A stretch of 64,000 nt of DNA from Clusia tigrina (lineage: Eukaryota > Arthropoda > Insecta > Diptera > Clusiidae): NCBI GenBank assembly GCA_920105625.2, contig OV050030.1, forward strand, positions 322,386,531-322,450,530, in the 5' to 3' direction. The translations under genes and the position numbers were made by a program. Below, piece by piece: positions 21,060 through 35,229 of the stretch. The notes beneath the pieces were generated by a model. The model was given only the letters and a program-made list of their open reading frames with translations. It was not told the origin of the DNA and did not search any database. The stretch's first letter is position 1; every line of letters starts with the position of its first letter.

Positions 21060-21980
21060 TTAATTATGTGAAGATTTGTCTCTGGAACGCTAACGGCATT
21101 CGCCAATACAAGCTGGATTTCGAAAACTTCTTGCATTCACACAGCATTGGTTTTCCTTGACAAACCACCCAGATGGTAAAGTTCATGGAGGCAGAGCAAT
21201 ACTGATTAAAAACCGTTGAAAGCACTACGCTATTGAAGACCATGCAAAATAATATTTAGAACACACCTCAACAAGCTTAGAACTGTTAGATCTAAATACA
21301 ACGCAAAGTGCGGTTTATGGGTCTCCAAGACTCTCCATTAGCGACTTGCAATTCACTAAATAGTTCAAAACACAAGGAAATAAATTTATATTAGCAGGAA
21401 ACTTTAACGATAACATATTCTGGTGATTCGGCTCTGTCCTTATGAATCGACACCTCAACTTGGTTTTTGTGTCTTCTGGAAAACCGACATAATGGCTTTC
21501 AGATCCCAAAAAATTCTAGATCTGATTAAGTTTGGTATAACCAAACTTAATTCCTGATCGGAACTCGATATCGTCGTAGCGGTGTCTAGATCTTTCTTCA
21601 GATCACTTTTCACTAATAATAAAATTATTCAATTATTCAATTATCCAAAGTTACTAAAAAATTAGGCAATTAACCACCTCAATATAGTGTCCTTAGGGCG
21701 GTATTATATTTATTATTTGCATCAGATCTACCCGCGGATGCTCGACTACTGATCTCAACTTTCGCTGATGATACTGCAATCCTAGGTTCGGTGACCTAAT
21801 CGTGCATTTGAAATTAATAGAGACTTGGGTAGCAAATTAGAGATTGAGGGTGACATTTATTTTATTCAAAGATACTGGGCCACAGTATTCCTCAAGCTAT
21901 CACAGTGACCTATCTGGGTATACATCTCGATCGCAGACTAACTTAAAAGAAGCATCTTAAGGCAAAAAGAAATTACATCA
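21060..21980 (+). pseudogene. Jockey-type endonuclease and RT scraps
   Basis: KICLWNANGI, then FENFLHSHSIGF near 21110-21150 and GGRAILIKN near 21190 mark the start of an APE-type endonuclease; GSPRLSISDLQF and GNKFILAGNFND near 21320-21410 follow, and CLDLSSDHFSLII near 21590 ends it. RT text resumes after a deletion as STFADDTAIL-like sequence near 21755-21785 (ISTFADDTAILGS in part). Only about 900 bp survive from a gene of over 2.5 kb. Confidence 0.6.
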
Positions 21981-22080
21981 ACTGAAGGCTCAAAAAACAA
22001 AGTGGCTTTAAAATTACATTTCCCGACTGCGTTTGGAGCACAAAGTTCTTCTTTAAGCCCAATACACACTATTCGTGCCG

Positions 22081-22488
22081 GTCACAGTCATACAAGCATC
22101 AGTAAAATATTCTTTAATGCCTTTTAATAGGAAGTATTCACATTACCGGTCACGTGCCAGTCACAGTCCAAGCAAGACCGCCGTGGTTTTTTCAAAAAGA
22201 ATACTTGACCGAAGGTTGTACGGCAGTGTGGAATGCATCGCTTGCTTGTGGATTTTGTTCAGATTAAATTTTACGCGTTCTAGCGTAGGTATCGACTTGC
22301 CAGCATGTGTGAGTGTGGAAAAAATACGATCGACGCCATCCACTTCGGTTAACTTTTATTTGTTTTTGTTGTTTTCTCTCCTATTAGTTCAACTTCGAGT
22401 ATTTATTAAAAGAATAATTAGCTTCATGGGCATTGTATAGCATACGTACATTCTTATTATTACTTCATATTAATTTTATATATGTATG
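22081..22488. other. Unassigned stretch with GGTCAC/AGTCACAGTC repeats
   Basis: No gene recognised. CCGGTCACAGTC at about 22078 is echoed by CCGGTCACGTGCCAGTCACAGTC at about 22145, a dispersed direct repeat. The 121-codon plus-strand frame here has no family resemblance that I can see. Confidence 0.4.
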
Positions 22489-22733
22489 TGAGCCGATAAA
22501 GGCAATTATATTTAAAGATAGGTTTATATTATAAAAATTAAAAATTCAAAGATTATAAAAATGAAAAATTAAAAGATTATAAAAAAGGTATCAAACATTA
22601 ATTGCTTCCGTTAACGACCAGCGACAACTTCGTATGCGACTGTAAAAAATAGAAAAACTTATTAGCGCGCGCAACGACTACAACTTTACGTGACTACTTA
22701 CGGATTGCGACTGACTCTCTCTCTCATCTTACA
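22489..22733 (-). repeat. 3' LTR of the gypsy element
   Basis: 245 bp. In plus orientation it begins TGAGCCGATAAAGGC and ends CATCTTACA, so TG...CA on the minus strand. It shares long blocks with 26388-26605 and 34488-34715 (for example TTAACGACC, GCGACAACTTCGTATGCG and CTTATTAGCGCGCGCAACG). Confidence 0.85.
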
Positions 22734-22779
22734 TTCGGCCATTCGACTCCTCATCTTCCGTCCCGGACAGATCTTGCTC

Positions 22780-23460
22780 TTCCTGCTTCCATGGCTTCAT
22801 GAAGTCGCAGCTGGTTGACGTGTTGTTTGGTCCTTCAAAATGCGCCGCTTTTTTGACGTCATATCGTCCGTTACGTTTGCACTTGATTACCTCGTATGGT
22901 CCCATGCTTTCGCTGATGAGTTTTTTCCCGGAAACAAATTGAGTCCTCTTTATAGCAACAAGGTCCCCTATTTTGTATGTAATCTCTTTCTTTCGCTTCT
23001 TGTTATATTGCAGTTTGTACTCAGCTTGAGCCTTAGCGATGTCTTCCTTAGCTTTAATTTCCGATCACGCCGCGTTAATTTGCAAAAATCGCCGCTGTTT
23101 CTGCATCAATCATCTCGTTCATATTAACGTCTACTGTTGTTCTCATCTTCGTTCCAAACATTAGTTCGAATGGCGTATATTTTGTTGATTTGCTGACTGT
23201 GTTGTTAATTACGTTTTGCACTTTATGGACATATTTGTACCAAGACTGGCCGATCAGATGACAATTTCGAGATTACATTAATTATAACTCTATTAAGCCG
23301 TTCAACTTGGCCCTTTCCTCTTGCCACGCCTGTTGTGATTAAAACGTGCTCAATTGATTCGGCTTCACACCACTCTTTGAATGCCGTAGACGTAAATGTT
23401 GGCCCTCTGTCGCTGATTATTCGAAGTGGTGTTCCAAAAACATTAGTCTAATCCGATAGT
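22780..23460 (-). pseudogene. Gypsy integrase
   Basis: Minus-strand text reads GTPLRIISDRGPTFTSTAFKEW (second catalytic Asp region), then VARGKGQVERLNRVII (with the catalytic Glu in QVERLNR), then KYTPFELMFGTKMRT and a tail. The frame is broken several times: a stop precedes the SDRG block (23448-23450) and shifts follow near 23260. The zinc-binding domain and the first catalytic Asp are not found between this and the RNase H, so that part is deleted. Confidence 0.78.
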
Positions 23461-24333
23461 TTTTTGATTGCTTCTTCATATTGTGTGACCTCCAAAATTT
23501 TTCTGATCGCCACGAAATGTTCGTCTGTCGCTTGTGCTTTACGTAAGCGAGCACTTATTTCTTTGTTAGTTAACGCTATACTTACTGGCGCTCTGCTCAG
23601 AGCGTCCACATGTCTCATAAAGGTACCTTTTCTGTGTTCAATCGTATATTGGAAGTCGTGTAGATAAATTATCCATCTTGTTATTGCTGGTGATACGTCG
23701 CTTTTACTTGTAGCGCTTTTAAATCCTTGACAATCAGTTATTAATTTAAATTTCCTTCCGAGCAAATAATGCCTTAGTTTTCGTACCGCTAAATACGCTA
23801 CTTTATTTTCCAGATAGAAACTAAACTATGAAGCTTGCTCTCTTCTGGCGTACACTTCTTACTCTAAAAAAAATCGGGTGTAACTTGTCGTCGAACTTCT
23901 GGAGTAAAATTGCTCCAAAACCATCTCTGCAGGCGTCAGCATGTAATTCTATTGGTGCTGTCTCTTCAATCGCGTTTACTTCAGGTAGTCCTATTTTGAG
24001 TTTTTCTGTCAACGGTTTCTTTATTATTGCGTAGTTTTCTACAAATTTACGGAAGTATCCTGTGAGTCCGAGTAGTGATTGCAGTTTCTTAATGTTGTTT
24101 GGCACGGGAAAATTCTTTATAGCCAAACATTTTTCAGCATCCGGAGATATACTGCCATTTTTAATCCTTAGTCCTAAGTAAACGACTTCCGTTGGTAAAA
24201 ACTTACATTTCTTCCATTTTATTCGTAATCCATGTTGCGCCGCTACCTGCAAGACCACACATAGCTTCCGTATACTTTCTTCGTCATCCTTTGAATAAAT
24301 AATGACGTCATCCATATACATCTGCATGATCAC
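23448..24333 (-). pseudogene. Gypsy RT palm to RNase H
   Basis: The frame from 24333 starts at MYMDDVIIYSKDDEE, the RT catalytic box, and proceeds through VVYLGLRIKNGSISPDAEK, LQSLLGLTGYFRKFVENYA (the connection) to ELHADACRDGFGAILLQK, the RNase H start with its first Asp. After a stop near 23821 the other frame 23765-23448 gives FKLITDCQGFKSA, ITRWIIYLHDFQYTIEHRKG and HVDALSRAP, the closing RNase H block. It is broken by one frameshift. Confidence 0.85.
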
Positions 24334-24417
24334 GAACTAATTTCCAAAAAACGTGATTTATGTAGCTGGAGAATTACAGAAACCAAAGGGTGCTCTGTTA
24401 AATTCAAAAACCCCGTC

Positions 24418-25230
24418 TCAGGTAATGAACGCTGTATAGTTTTTGGACTCTTCGCTTATAAGGACGTGGAAGAATGCGTTTACGAGGTCCAATGTGGTAA
24501 ATATTCTTGCGCTCTCCAACGATTCAACCACTTCCTCCATCAATTGTACTGGAAATACGTCCTTCTGTACCTGCTTGTTAAGATCGCGATAATCGACACA
24601 AACGCGCTTGCTTCCATCTTTTTTATTCGCGACAACTACCCGACTGCAAAATTCTGAGTTTGATGGCCTTATTATTCCATTTTTTAGCCAATCTTCCACC
24701 TGGTCACTTACCGCCATCTGCTCCAGCAACGGCAATCTTCTCGGTGTATGTCTTATAATTCGTTCATCGATCAATATAATTTTCATGTCTATCGGGCTTA
24801 TTGCATCCTGTTCGACAATTTCTTCTATTTGTTTCTGATGTTTTATTGGCGCTTCAAATTTCTCTTTGTTGATCATAATATTCATTATTGAATGTTCATA
24901 GCTGTCATCGAGAAAACTTTTGAACGTATACCCCTTTTCACTATAATCGTAACTGCATTTGCCTATGTAATCGAAGCCTAAGGTTACTTCATATTTCGAT
25001 ACATTGTTCGGAACAACAACAAAATTGTGCATACACTTCAAATTGTCGACAGTAATTTCCGCTTCAAAAATGCCGATTGCTTTTACCTTAACATTTCCTA
25101 TGCCTGTCACACCGTTTTCGTATTCCCTTAATTCCGCGTTTATGCTTTTCGCATTCATAACCGATATTTCTGCGCCGCTGTCAACTAAACAAAATAAATT
25201 TTCATCGTTTATTTCGATCTGTTTTAACAT
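24418..25230 (-). pseudogene. Gypsy protease and RT N-terminus
   Basis: A 270-codon open frame. The protease active site is LVDSGAEISVM at residues 11-21, with FDYIGKCSYDY further on. RT begins near residue 165 with RRLPLLEQM, then WLKNGIIRPSNSEFCSRVVVANKKDGSKRVCVDYRDLNKQ and TTLDLVNAFFHVLI (first catalytic Asp). Between this frame and the YMDD frame (24334-24417) a short stretch reads in another frame, so one frameshift separates them. Confidence 0.87.
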
Positions 25231-26250
25231 TTTTTCGCGACGTTCGTGTACATTGACGATATTGACTTCGTTTGCTATATTTTCTTTTATTTCAGTTGCT
25301 TTGATATTCTGAGGTCAGTTTTTCGAAATGTGGTTTGATCCGTTACTGCGAAAACATTTTGTTGGTGCTTTACACTCGCTCTTTTCAAGTTTCGTAGAGC
25401 CGCAGTTAAGGCAATGGGCACGCTTTGTGCTTTTGTTGTTATTTTAATGTTCCTTTTTAACTAGTTGTTCTTTTTATTTCGTAACTCGTTCTAATTGTTT
25501 CCTAAGTTCTGTAAAGTTTCCGCGGTGTAAAACAAAAATTGGTTTCCGTTCTTTCATTTATTCCATCTACTATGTAGCGTATTACCAATTTTTTGTCCAA
25601 TTTCCCGTACGCGCCGTCGCATATGAAATATGTACTCATGCATACTTTCTTCGTTTTGCTTTTTCCTCTCTTACATCTGCTTGTGAATATCCGCGCTTAT
25701 AAATTTGCGTTGAAACTCTTTTGTAACTTCTTCTTTCAGTGATTTATAATCGTGGACATATACTGCTTCGATAAAAACTTTTGCTGTTTTTGTCATTTTG
25801 GGTCTGGAAAAAACGTATTTTTGACTTTCGCTTCACTTATACGCTACAGCACATTTTTCGAAATTGTTGAACTATTCCTCTATGCGTGTAGGTGATCTGC
25901 CATCGAATTCGGATATAACGTCGTCGATGCTTTCTGTTGACATAGCCGCTTGCTCTTCCTCTTCCTTTGCAAATTTTAGTATGAGATGTCTAATCAATTC
26001 GCCCATCTCTGCCATTTCGCTGCTGCTTGTATCTCTTATATTCGTTGTTGCCGTTGTTTCTGTGTTATTCTCCCTTGCGCTTTCGCTATCGTATTTGTAC
26101 TTGCTATAGTTATACCTTCCTTTGTGTTTTCGTTTTGAGCATTAAAAAAACGTCACCATCGTCGTCCTCTACTCGCGTTGACTTTGTCTTTGACCTTAAA
26201 AAGTACGCTTTTTGTTGTTCTATACTCATTAAACCGAGTTCCGCGTTTGA
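25231..26250 (-). pseudogene. Gypsy Gag remnant with zinc knuckle
   Basis: Minus-strand text just upstream of the protease reads CLNCGSTKLEKSECKAPTKCFRSNGSNHISKN, two Cys/His knuckles of which the second has lost a Cys (CFRS). Further upstream, frames with many charged residues (MSIEQQKAYFLRSKTKSTR near 26250) likely mark the Gag start. Multiple stops and shifts. Confidence 0.6.
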
Positions 26251-26387
26251 CCTTTAAAGCCCCGATTTCTCGAACACAGCACAACTTCTGCTGATCACGA
26301 AAAAATTTTACTTTTTTTGGAGCACGGTTTTATTTCCACGTTTTACTTTTTTCTGGTTCTGTTATTTCTCGGACGGTTTAGCCCCCA

Positions 26388-26605
26388 TGAGAACCGATAA
26401 CGGCAATTATATTTCACACGATAAGTTTATATATTAAATTATAAAATGAAAAATTAATAGATTATAAGAAAGTATCAAAAGTTAATTGCTTCAATTATTT
26501 TTTTGTTAACGACCGGCGACAGCTTCGTATGCGATGTTTTCGACTGTAAAAAATATAAAAACTTATTAGCGTGCGCAACGACTTAATGTTTGCGACTGAC
26601 TCTCT
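26388..26605 (-). repeat. 5' LTR of the gypsy element, right end eroded
   Basis: Begins (plus orientation) TGAGAACCGATAACGGC and aligns with 22489-22733 until GACTCTCTATAC, where a CT-rich and then TA-rich tract replaces the expected CATCTTACA end. It differs from the 3' LTR by several indels, so the insertion is not recent. Confidence 0.8.
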
Positions 26606-26618
26606 ATACGAGTATATA

Positions 26619-26919
<301 letters not shown>

Positions 26920-26944
26920 GACGACAGTTACACATGTTAACTGG

Positions 26945-28400
26945 TAGAAATACAAGAAATACCTCAGTGCCCATTGCACGGATAGCATGCTGTTAACAAC
27001 GCTTGCAGACATAGATGGCTGTATTAGAAAGCTAGATGCAATCCTCAAGCAAGCTGTTGAACATGCTACTTCTACCAGTCGACAGGTCAGATACCATAGA
27101 ATCCAGTCTGTAAATGTAGAACGGCTATTGTCAGAAAAAAGAAGAGTTCGAAGAGAATGGCAACGATACAGATCCCCGCAGTTACAAATTAGGCTCAAAG
27201 AATGTACCAAACAGCTTAGAAAATTATTAGAATATAAAAAATCAGCATCTCTGCAGAAATTTCTCCAAGATCTCGACGCAACGCCACAAACAGACTATTC
27301 GCTATGGCGAGCAACCAGAGGACTTAAAAAACCTGAGATTAGTAAGCCTCCCTTACGAACTTTGGGCGGAGCTTGGGCAAAAACTGATACTGAAAAAGGG
27401 AATCTTTTTGTAAACCGTTTTCACTCCAAACATATCTGCTGATATGGTTGAGCTGCCAACAGTGGTCGCGGAAGCAGCGATTCCTCTGAGATTTAATATT
27501 GGGGATATTGAAACCGATATTGCTGGCTTAATCTCGAGGAAAGCCCCAGGTGATGACAAAATCAGTAATAAGATGCTTTTAGAACTGCCCCGTGTGGTAA
27601 GAAAAATAATTATTTTCATTTTTAATGCTATTTTACGCCTCCAACAGGATCCTACTGAATGGAAGGTTTCGTTGATTACCATGATACCTAAGCCCGCAAA
27701 AGACTATACGAAAGCAGAATCTAATAGACCTATTAGCCTATTATCTAATATGTCAAAACTATTCGAAAAATTACTTATGAGCAAGCTGACCCCCATACTA
27801 AATGAGAATGGATGCATTCCAGATCATCAATTTGGATTTAGAAGAAAACATAGCACTATTGAACAAACACATACGAGTAGACTTGTAAACGTAGTTAGAA
27901 AAACGTTCGAAGAAAAGAAATATTGTTCTGCCCTCTTCATTGACGTTTCCCAGGCTTTTAATAAAGAATGGCATGAAGGTTTAATTTTGAAATTAAACAA
28001 AACTTACCCGCAAACACTCATAAGCTATTTAAAAACGATTTAACTGGACGAAAATTTATCATCAAAGAAGGTAATTTTCTACCGGTTCAAGCCGGAGTTC
28101 CCCAAGGTATCATTTTGGGTCCTATCTTATATTTGATATACGCCTCTTATATGCCAATAAGCAATAATATCCACGTATCAACATTCGCTGATGATACAGC
28201 TTTCCTAAGCATCCACGAAAACTCTCAAGAAGCATCCCGCAAATTACAAGAATATATATCTTAGTTGGAAAAATGTCTACAACAATGGAGGATAAAGGAG
28301 AACGAAGAAAAATGTGTACATATTACATTTACATTGCGCAGGGAAACATGCCCGCCTATCCATATCAACACCCAGTCTATACAGCAGCACAGTGAGCTAA
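26945..28400 (+). pseudogene. Jockey-clade ORF2: linker and RT
   Basis: Frame 26987-27442 is the pre-RT linker ([19 protein letters not shown], then LWRATRGLKKPEISKPPLRT). Frame 27444-28043 contains RT blocks: SRKAPGDDKISNKMLLELP, WKVSLITMIPKPAKD, NRPISLLSNMSKLFEKLLMSKL, DHQFGFRRKHSTIEQTHT and SALFIDVSQAFNKEWHEGL. After a shift follow AGVPQGIILGPILYLIYA and STFADDTAFLS (catalytic FADD, about 28184-28210), then HITFTLRRETCPP. The 5' end adjoins the (TA)n tract and the 3' end is lost near 28400. Confidence 0.87.
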
Positions 28401-28491
28401 TCAAATCTTAACTCTAAAAATGTTTATTATTAAATCCAGCCAATGCTAGACAAAAAAATATAGTTTCTACGATTGCTTCTGTGGATATCTT

Positions 28492-28962
28492 TCACGTCTC
28501 ACCTAATCGGCTGAGGGTGTCCTTCCTTGTCAGCCGAGTGAGACCTGTATAATTTAGAATATTGCGGGCCTGTGGATTTGGGTGGAACTCAAGCTTCTTT
28601 ATATACGTTGTCACATGTTTTGAAAACACATTTTTAACCATCGGGACGTTTAGATCTTTGTGATGCACGAATGTTTGACATACCACGGAGCGGCTGTAAT
28701 AATTCGGAGGATATTCTTTTGTCGCCTTTCAATTTTCTCTATTTATGACGGCAGTATCCCATAGCTGAATCCCGTGGCACCATATTGGTTTTAAAGTCGA
28801 GTTGTATAGTAGAAGTTTACAGTCTAGGCTTAGTGTAGAATTGTTAGTCCAATTTATATTGAAGATACAATAAACAATAAATGAGAAAAAAAAATAATAT
28901 ACTCGTATATATATATATATATATATATATAGAGTGTTGCTCGGCAAGACGACATTGAGCAA
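28492..28962 (-). pseudogene. Jockey-clade ORF2 C-terminus, inverted
   Basis: On the minus strand two frames give LSLDCKLLLYNSTLKPIWCHGIQLWDTA (28850 down) and VCQTFVHHKDLNVPMVKNVFSKHV, then FHPNPQARNIL and RLTRKDTLSRLGET to a stop at 28492. This is the conserved end of Jockey ORF2 (LLYKxxLKPIWxYGIQLW, then HxDLxVPxVxEE). It lies next to, but inverted from, the RT fragment at 26945-28400, and the missing part of about 40-60 codons between them means they need not be the same copy. Confidence 0.8.
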
Positions 28963-29582
28963 TAACTAACTGTGAGCCGAAGAAAGGCTGATTGCAAGAA
29001 AAATGCAGTGGGTTTGAGTTGCCAGTTGGAAACTGATTAGTTTAATTCCCGAGCAGGGTTTTTATATGGTTTATTTGAGTTACAAACTCGATAACAAATC
29101 TCGATTAATTTCATTGTATATTTCTAATCCCTTTCGCTTAAGTCTAACTCAAATTCCACTCAATTGTAAAACAAACCAATTCACCAATGACCGCACGCCA
29201 GGATTCTAATTACACTGCACATGTCAAGTGTCATAGTGTTGCAGTGCAGCGGATGGGTGTGTCTTATGTATTGGTATGGTTTGGATGTGTAGTTTGCGTA
29301 GGTAGTCTTTCTGCTACACTACGTTTGTGCACAATAGTGCACATGCACTACAGTAGTGTATTTCCTGCAACTCAATATATTTCCAGTGAGCATACTATGT
29401 ACATGCTATTTATAATTGTTCGCACATTTGGTTTCACCTTCGAATAACTTAGGTATACTCATTTAGTATAACTGCTGGTTCTGTACCGTTTGGACCCGTG
29501 TCGTATAAAGTACAATGAATATGATTACGTTCAGTTCCAAATTTTTTTCTTTCTTTATATCTGCGGTATCTGCTAGCTGGTT
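28963..29582. other. Unassigned stretch
   Basis: No coding or repeat family recognised. A sequence beginning TGTTGCTCGGCAAGACG right after a short (TA)n tract looks LTR-like, but no partner copy is present in the window. Confidence 0.35.
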
Positions 29583-30014
29583 ATGGGCTATAACTGCGGT
29601 CGTCACGGTCCTTTCCCTGCTAAGTGCAGAGAGCCGAGAATAGGGCAGAAAAGCAATGCACAATCATCGTTTGCTATTCTCTCGGCTTGTTCGTCTCAGA
29701 ATTTGGCTCGTGATACTTGGTGGCTTGATTGTGCAGCGACAGCCCTTTTATGCTGTAAATTAAGAATCATCACAGGCATTTTAAGCGGACATTGTAGACT
29801 CAACTACCATATGAACAAATTGAGTATATCTTCATATGCCATCTGTCGATTCTGTGGAGAAAGTAACGGAACCTCACTGCACCTGATCACAGACTGCGGA
29901 CCATTGGTACATAAAAGACTCAAGTTTTTGGAGAATATGAGCAAGATCCCTCAACTTGATTCCTCCAAAATATATGAATTACTGTCGAAAATTAACCTGA
30001 CAGAAGATTTATAG
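29583..30014 (+). pseudogene. Non-LTR ORF2 C-terminal tail (R1/LOA type)
   Basis: A frame of 143 codons whose second half reads LRIITGILSGHCRLNYHMNKL, then CRFCGESNGTSLHLITDC and a leucine-rich end stopping at 30012-30014. The CxxC...H...C tail ends ORF2 of R1/LOA-like elements. The first 40 codons have no resemblance. About 75 bp of 3' untranslated sequence then runs straight into the large (TA)n array, as if the array grew from the element's 3' tail. Confidence 0.72.
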
Positions 30015-30087
30015 ATGAGACTATCCTCATCTTTCAAATAAATAGAGGCATCACAATAGATCTTTCAAGTCGCAGCGTATAACACCT

Positions 30088-32736
<2,649 letters not shown>

Positions 32737-32826
<90 letters not shown>
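32737..32826. repeat. (TA)n microsatellite
   Basis: About 45 TA dinucleotides directly abutting the Tc1 terminus; probably the right part of the same array as 30090-32026, separated by the Tc1 insertion. Confidence 0.95.
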
Positions 32827-32830
<4 letters not shown>

Positions 32831-33189
32831 ACTAATAGAACTGAAAACAATTTGAATTTAAATTTTATATCTATTCCACCCCCCATATTACTTACTTAAC
32901 ATTTAGCAATTCCAAAGGATTGGACACATCCCTTAATCTTCTCCTTAAATGTGCCACATTTGCACAATTCTCCTCCACTGCTTCATAAAAAAATAATTCA
33001 GCACTTATTTTCATTTCATTTTACAAATATTTTCGTTTCTATACCGCTATCAACTCTCAAAATGTGCAAGTTTTAATATGGCAATACCATAAATAAAACA
33101 ACTCAAATAAGTTGTGAATTGTAATGCCAAGTCAGGTTGAGCTGTCGCGCTTACAACTAAACTTTTTCAAGTTGTGAACCATAATAGGG

Positions 33190-33480
33190 ACATAAATTAT
33201 GTTACTAAAGAGCACAAATCAATGTCAATGACTTTCTTAACCAATACAGGTGCGGAATTTTCATTAAATAAAATCACAAAATAATTAGAAGACGAAAAGA
33301 ACACAATTTTCGGGCATAACCCAAGAGCAAATATACTCTTAGAATTAAACGAAACTAATATTTTATTTATATATTTTATATTTTACATCCATTTCAGTCT
33401 GTAGAAAATAATTTTCCAATTGGAACATCTGGAATAATAGGAAGAAATTTCTTACTTTGATTTATGTTGAAAATAGATTA
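33190..33480 (+). pseudogene. LTR-retrotransposon protease remnant
   Basis: Plus-strand text reads MSMTFLTNTGAEFSLNKIT (active-site DTGA changed to NTGA), a stop, and after an AT-rich interval VENNFPIGTSGIIGRNFL, the C-terminal flap block of gypsy-type proteases (FPIxxDGIIGRDFL). Only about 100 codons remain; RT is not found downstream. Confidence 0.6.
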
Positions 33481-33534
33481 TGAGTTCTTTACACTATTCG
33501 TGGGTATTTGTTTTTGGGTATTGGTTATTTTCAC

Positions 33535-33621
33535 AATATATGTCTGTATTTGGTTTCACAATATTTGTCTGTATTTGGTTTCAAAATATTTGTCTGTATT
33601 TGGTTTCCAATATTTGGTTGG
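33535..33621. repeat. 25-bp tandem repeat, about 3.4 copies
   Basis: Units of AATATTTGTCTGTATTTGG plus TTTCAA or TTTCAC in a row, ending in a partial copy AATATTTGG. The element fragments on either side are unrelated. Confidence 0.85.
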
Positions 33622-33639
33622 AAAGAACGGAGAGGTTGC

Positions 33640-34430
33640 TTCACGACGGTATATATCTCAAGTGAAAGAGCGTCCAATCGTGGGAACGCTTGTGAGCTGT
33701 AGATGTCTCCGTGGCTCTGACTGCCAGGTTCACCGCGTGAACATACCGCCCTTCAACAAGGATTGCAATTTGGTAGGGAGGTGTGGGAGGTGCGGGGGTT
33801 AGGAGTGATTGATGTCGTCGCGGCCGGGTAGGATTAGTACGGGGAGGAGTGGGTGCAAGCGAGGTTCCTGTCGTTAATACGGGAAGGGAGTTTGGGGTTG
33901 ATTAGTGCGGAGATGGTTTGTAAAGGGAGCAACAGAAGTTGCGGTACGGGGAGGAGTGGGTGCCACCGTAGTAGCTGTCGTTAGTATAGCAGGGAGTGGG
34001 TGCAACCGGAGCCGCTGTCGGTAATATGGGAGGGATGTTTTGGAGAGAAGGGGTGGTGGGAGAGTAGGGCGCAGCTGACGTCGCGGTCTCTTGAGGGTGG
34101 TAATTTAGGGTTAGAATGAGGTGTGTCGGAAGCAACCGAAATCGCTGGCACTCGGGGTGTTAATATGGGGGGTGGGTTCAGGGGGCCTTCTTCGTTTGTG
34201 TTCTGGAATTACGGCATGCCAGCCGTGAACCTGATCGTGAAGGAGCCAGCGTCCTCCGGGTGGAGAAGGGTGTGGTGTTCATGATTACACACACGGCACC
34301 GGAAGTTGCGGTCGTCTATATATATACGGCACCGGAAGTTGCGGTCGTCATATATATATATATATAGAATATCTAGGGAGTCAGCGTTGTAAGGTATTTG
34401 GGGTGGACACATAGGAAAATGTTACATAGG
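33640..34430 (-). pseudogene. BEL/Pao-like Gag end and protease-linker fragment
   Basis: Minus-strand text contains NFRCRVCNHEHHTLLHPED, the Cys/His motif with HHTLLH typical of Pao-type Gag, then AGSFTIRFTAGMP and a Pro/Ser/Thr-rich linker (PPILPTAAPVAPTPC). The GC-rich composition contrasts with the flanks. Within it ACCGGAAGTTGCGGTCGTC is duplicated in tandem across a TATATATA spacer (34299-34349) and GTACGGGGAGGAGTGGGTGC occurs twice (33838, 33938). The rest of the element is missing. Confidence 0.55.
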
Positions 34431-34487
34431 ATATGTTTTTGGTAGGGCCGTTTTATTTTTTTGCGGCTCTTTTATTTCTCGTACGGT

Positions 34488-34715
34488 TGAGCCGATAAAG
34501 GCAATTATACTTAAAAGATAGGTTTATATTATAAAAATGAAGAATTAAAAGAATAAAAAATGAAAAATTAAAAGATTATAAAAAAGGTATCAAACATTAA
34601 TTGCTTCCGTTAACGACCGGCGACAACTTCGTATGCGTCTGTAAAACATAGAAAAACTTATTAGCGCGCGCAACGACTACAACTTTACACGACTGACTCT
34701 CTCTCTCATCTTACA
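34488..34715 (-). repeat. Third LTR copy of the 22.5-26.6 kb gypsy family
   Basis: Begins TGAGCCGATAAAGG and ends CATCTTACA like the 3' LTR at 22489. About 35 bp to its left (TTATTTCTCGTACGGT) matches sequence inside the 5' LTR at 26360-26380, so this is an LTR with the start of the internal region, cut near 34455, not a clean solo LTR. Confidence 0.85.
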
Positions 34716-34755
34716 TGTATGTACAAAATAGAGGTATGAATTTTAAAAATTTCAG

Positions 34756-34826
34756 GCGAGCAGTTGGTTGAGCTGGTGCGAAGCCACGAAAGTCTTTTTG
34801 ACTTACAGTTGCGTCATACAGCGTCT
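34756..34826 (+). pseudogene. MADF-domain start, possible exon fragment
   Basis: After a splice-acceptor-like TTTCAG the text reads EQLVELVRSHESLFDLQLRH, which is the first helix and turn of a MADF (Adf1/Myb-SANT-like) DNA-binding domain. Similarity ends after 23 codons; the next 20 codons to a TAA near 34890 are AT-rich and look intronic or eroded. MADF proteins are abundant in Diptera both as host transcription factors and as partners of PIF/Harbinger transposases, so origin is open. Confidence 0.5.
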
Positions 34827-35229
34827 TTAATAAAAAAAAATTTATTTGGAAAAAATTTTCTCTTGCAAATATATTTCACAAATACATAAAGCTGGCATTA
34901 GCATCCACATTTGAGAAGTTGGACTGGCATGTGAATGGATAATGTGAATACATTGCGTAGTAGCGTTTAAAAGATAAGTAGAGCTTAAAAAGATAAAATG
35001 TAAATATAAGGAAAAACTTCGTGAGCATCCGAACTACTTGGGTAGAAATCTACTACAAATAAGAACAAGCACAAGCTTTAGGATACTGGACTTACCAATT
35101 TATGCATCATGAAAACATTAAGTTCTGAGGTATGGGCGAGGATTATACTTCTACCAGTTAGTCCTTCTAAGAAGATTTTTATATGTTTTTGGTAGGGCCG
35201 TTTCCTCTTGGAAGACTACCTCAATATAG
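34827..35229. other. Unassigned AT-rich stretch
   Basis: No gene recognised on either strand. A short direct echo, TATGTTTTTGGTAGGGCCGTTT, occurs at 34432 and 35182, flanking this region and the LTR copy. Confidence 0.35.

Larger units (their letters stand above)
17690..22080 (+). mobile_element. Jockey-clade relic, host of the Transib insertion
   Basis: Gag-like text lies on both sides of the Transib element (TKTAEPVKIDTTAES near 17715; KPLPIYLRE near 20150), followed by endonuclease and RT scraps to about 21980 on the same strand. Joining the flanks at the 5-bp duplication gives a continuous but stop-ridden gag region. No 3' poly(A) or target duplication for this copy was found, so limits are approximate. 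Confidence 0.55.
22489..26605 (-). mobile_element. Gypsy-type LTR retrotransposon, minus strand
   Basis: On the minus strand the order is 5' LTR (right, 26388-26605), gag, protease, RT, RNase H, integrase, 3' LTR (left, 22489-22733). Short LTRs of about 245 bp, a YMDD-type RT box and integrase after RNase H are consistent with Ty3/gypsy. Just inside the 5' LTR is TGGGGGCTAAACCGTC in the position of a primer site (26372-26387); the matching tRNA is not identified. Gag has many frame breaks, pol fewer. No target duplication could be matched because the right end runs into a (CT)n/(TA)n tract. Confidence 0.85.

Noticed and set aside
22840..23127. Hydrophobic 95-codon plus-strand frame resembling a membrane protein
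   Set aside because: It lies antisense to gypsy integrase text on the minus strand, which explains it.
26945..28962. Twin-priming inversion as the origin of the opposed Jockey RT and C-terminus
   Set aside because: Twin priming places the inverted 5' part upstream of a normal 3' end with poly(A); here the two 3' sides face each other, so two fragments or a later inversion fit better.
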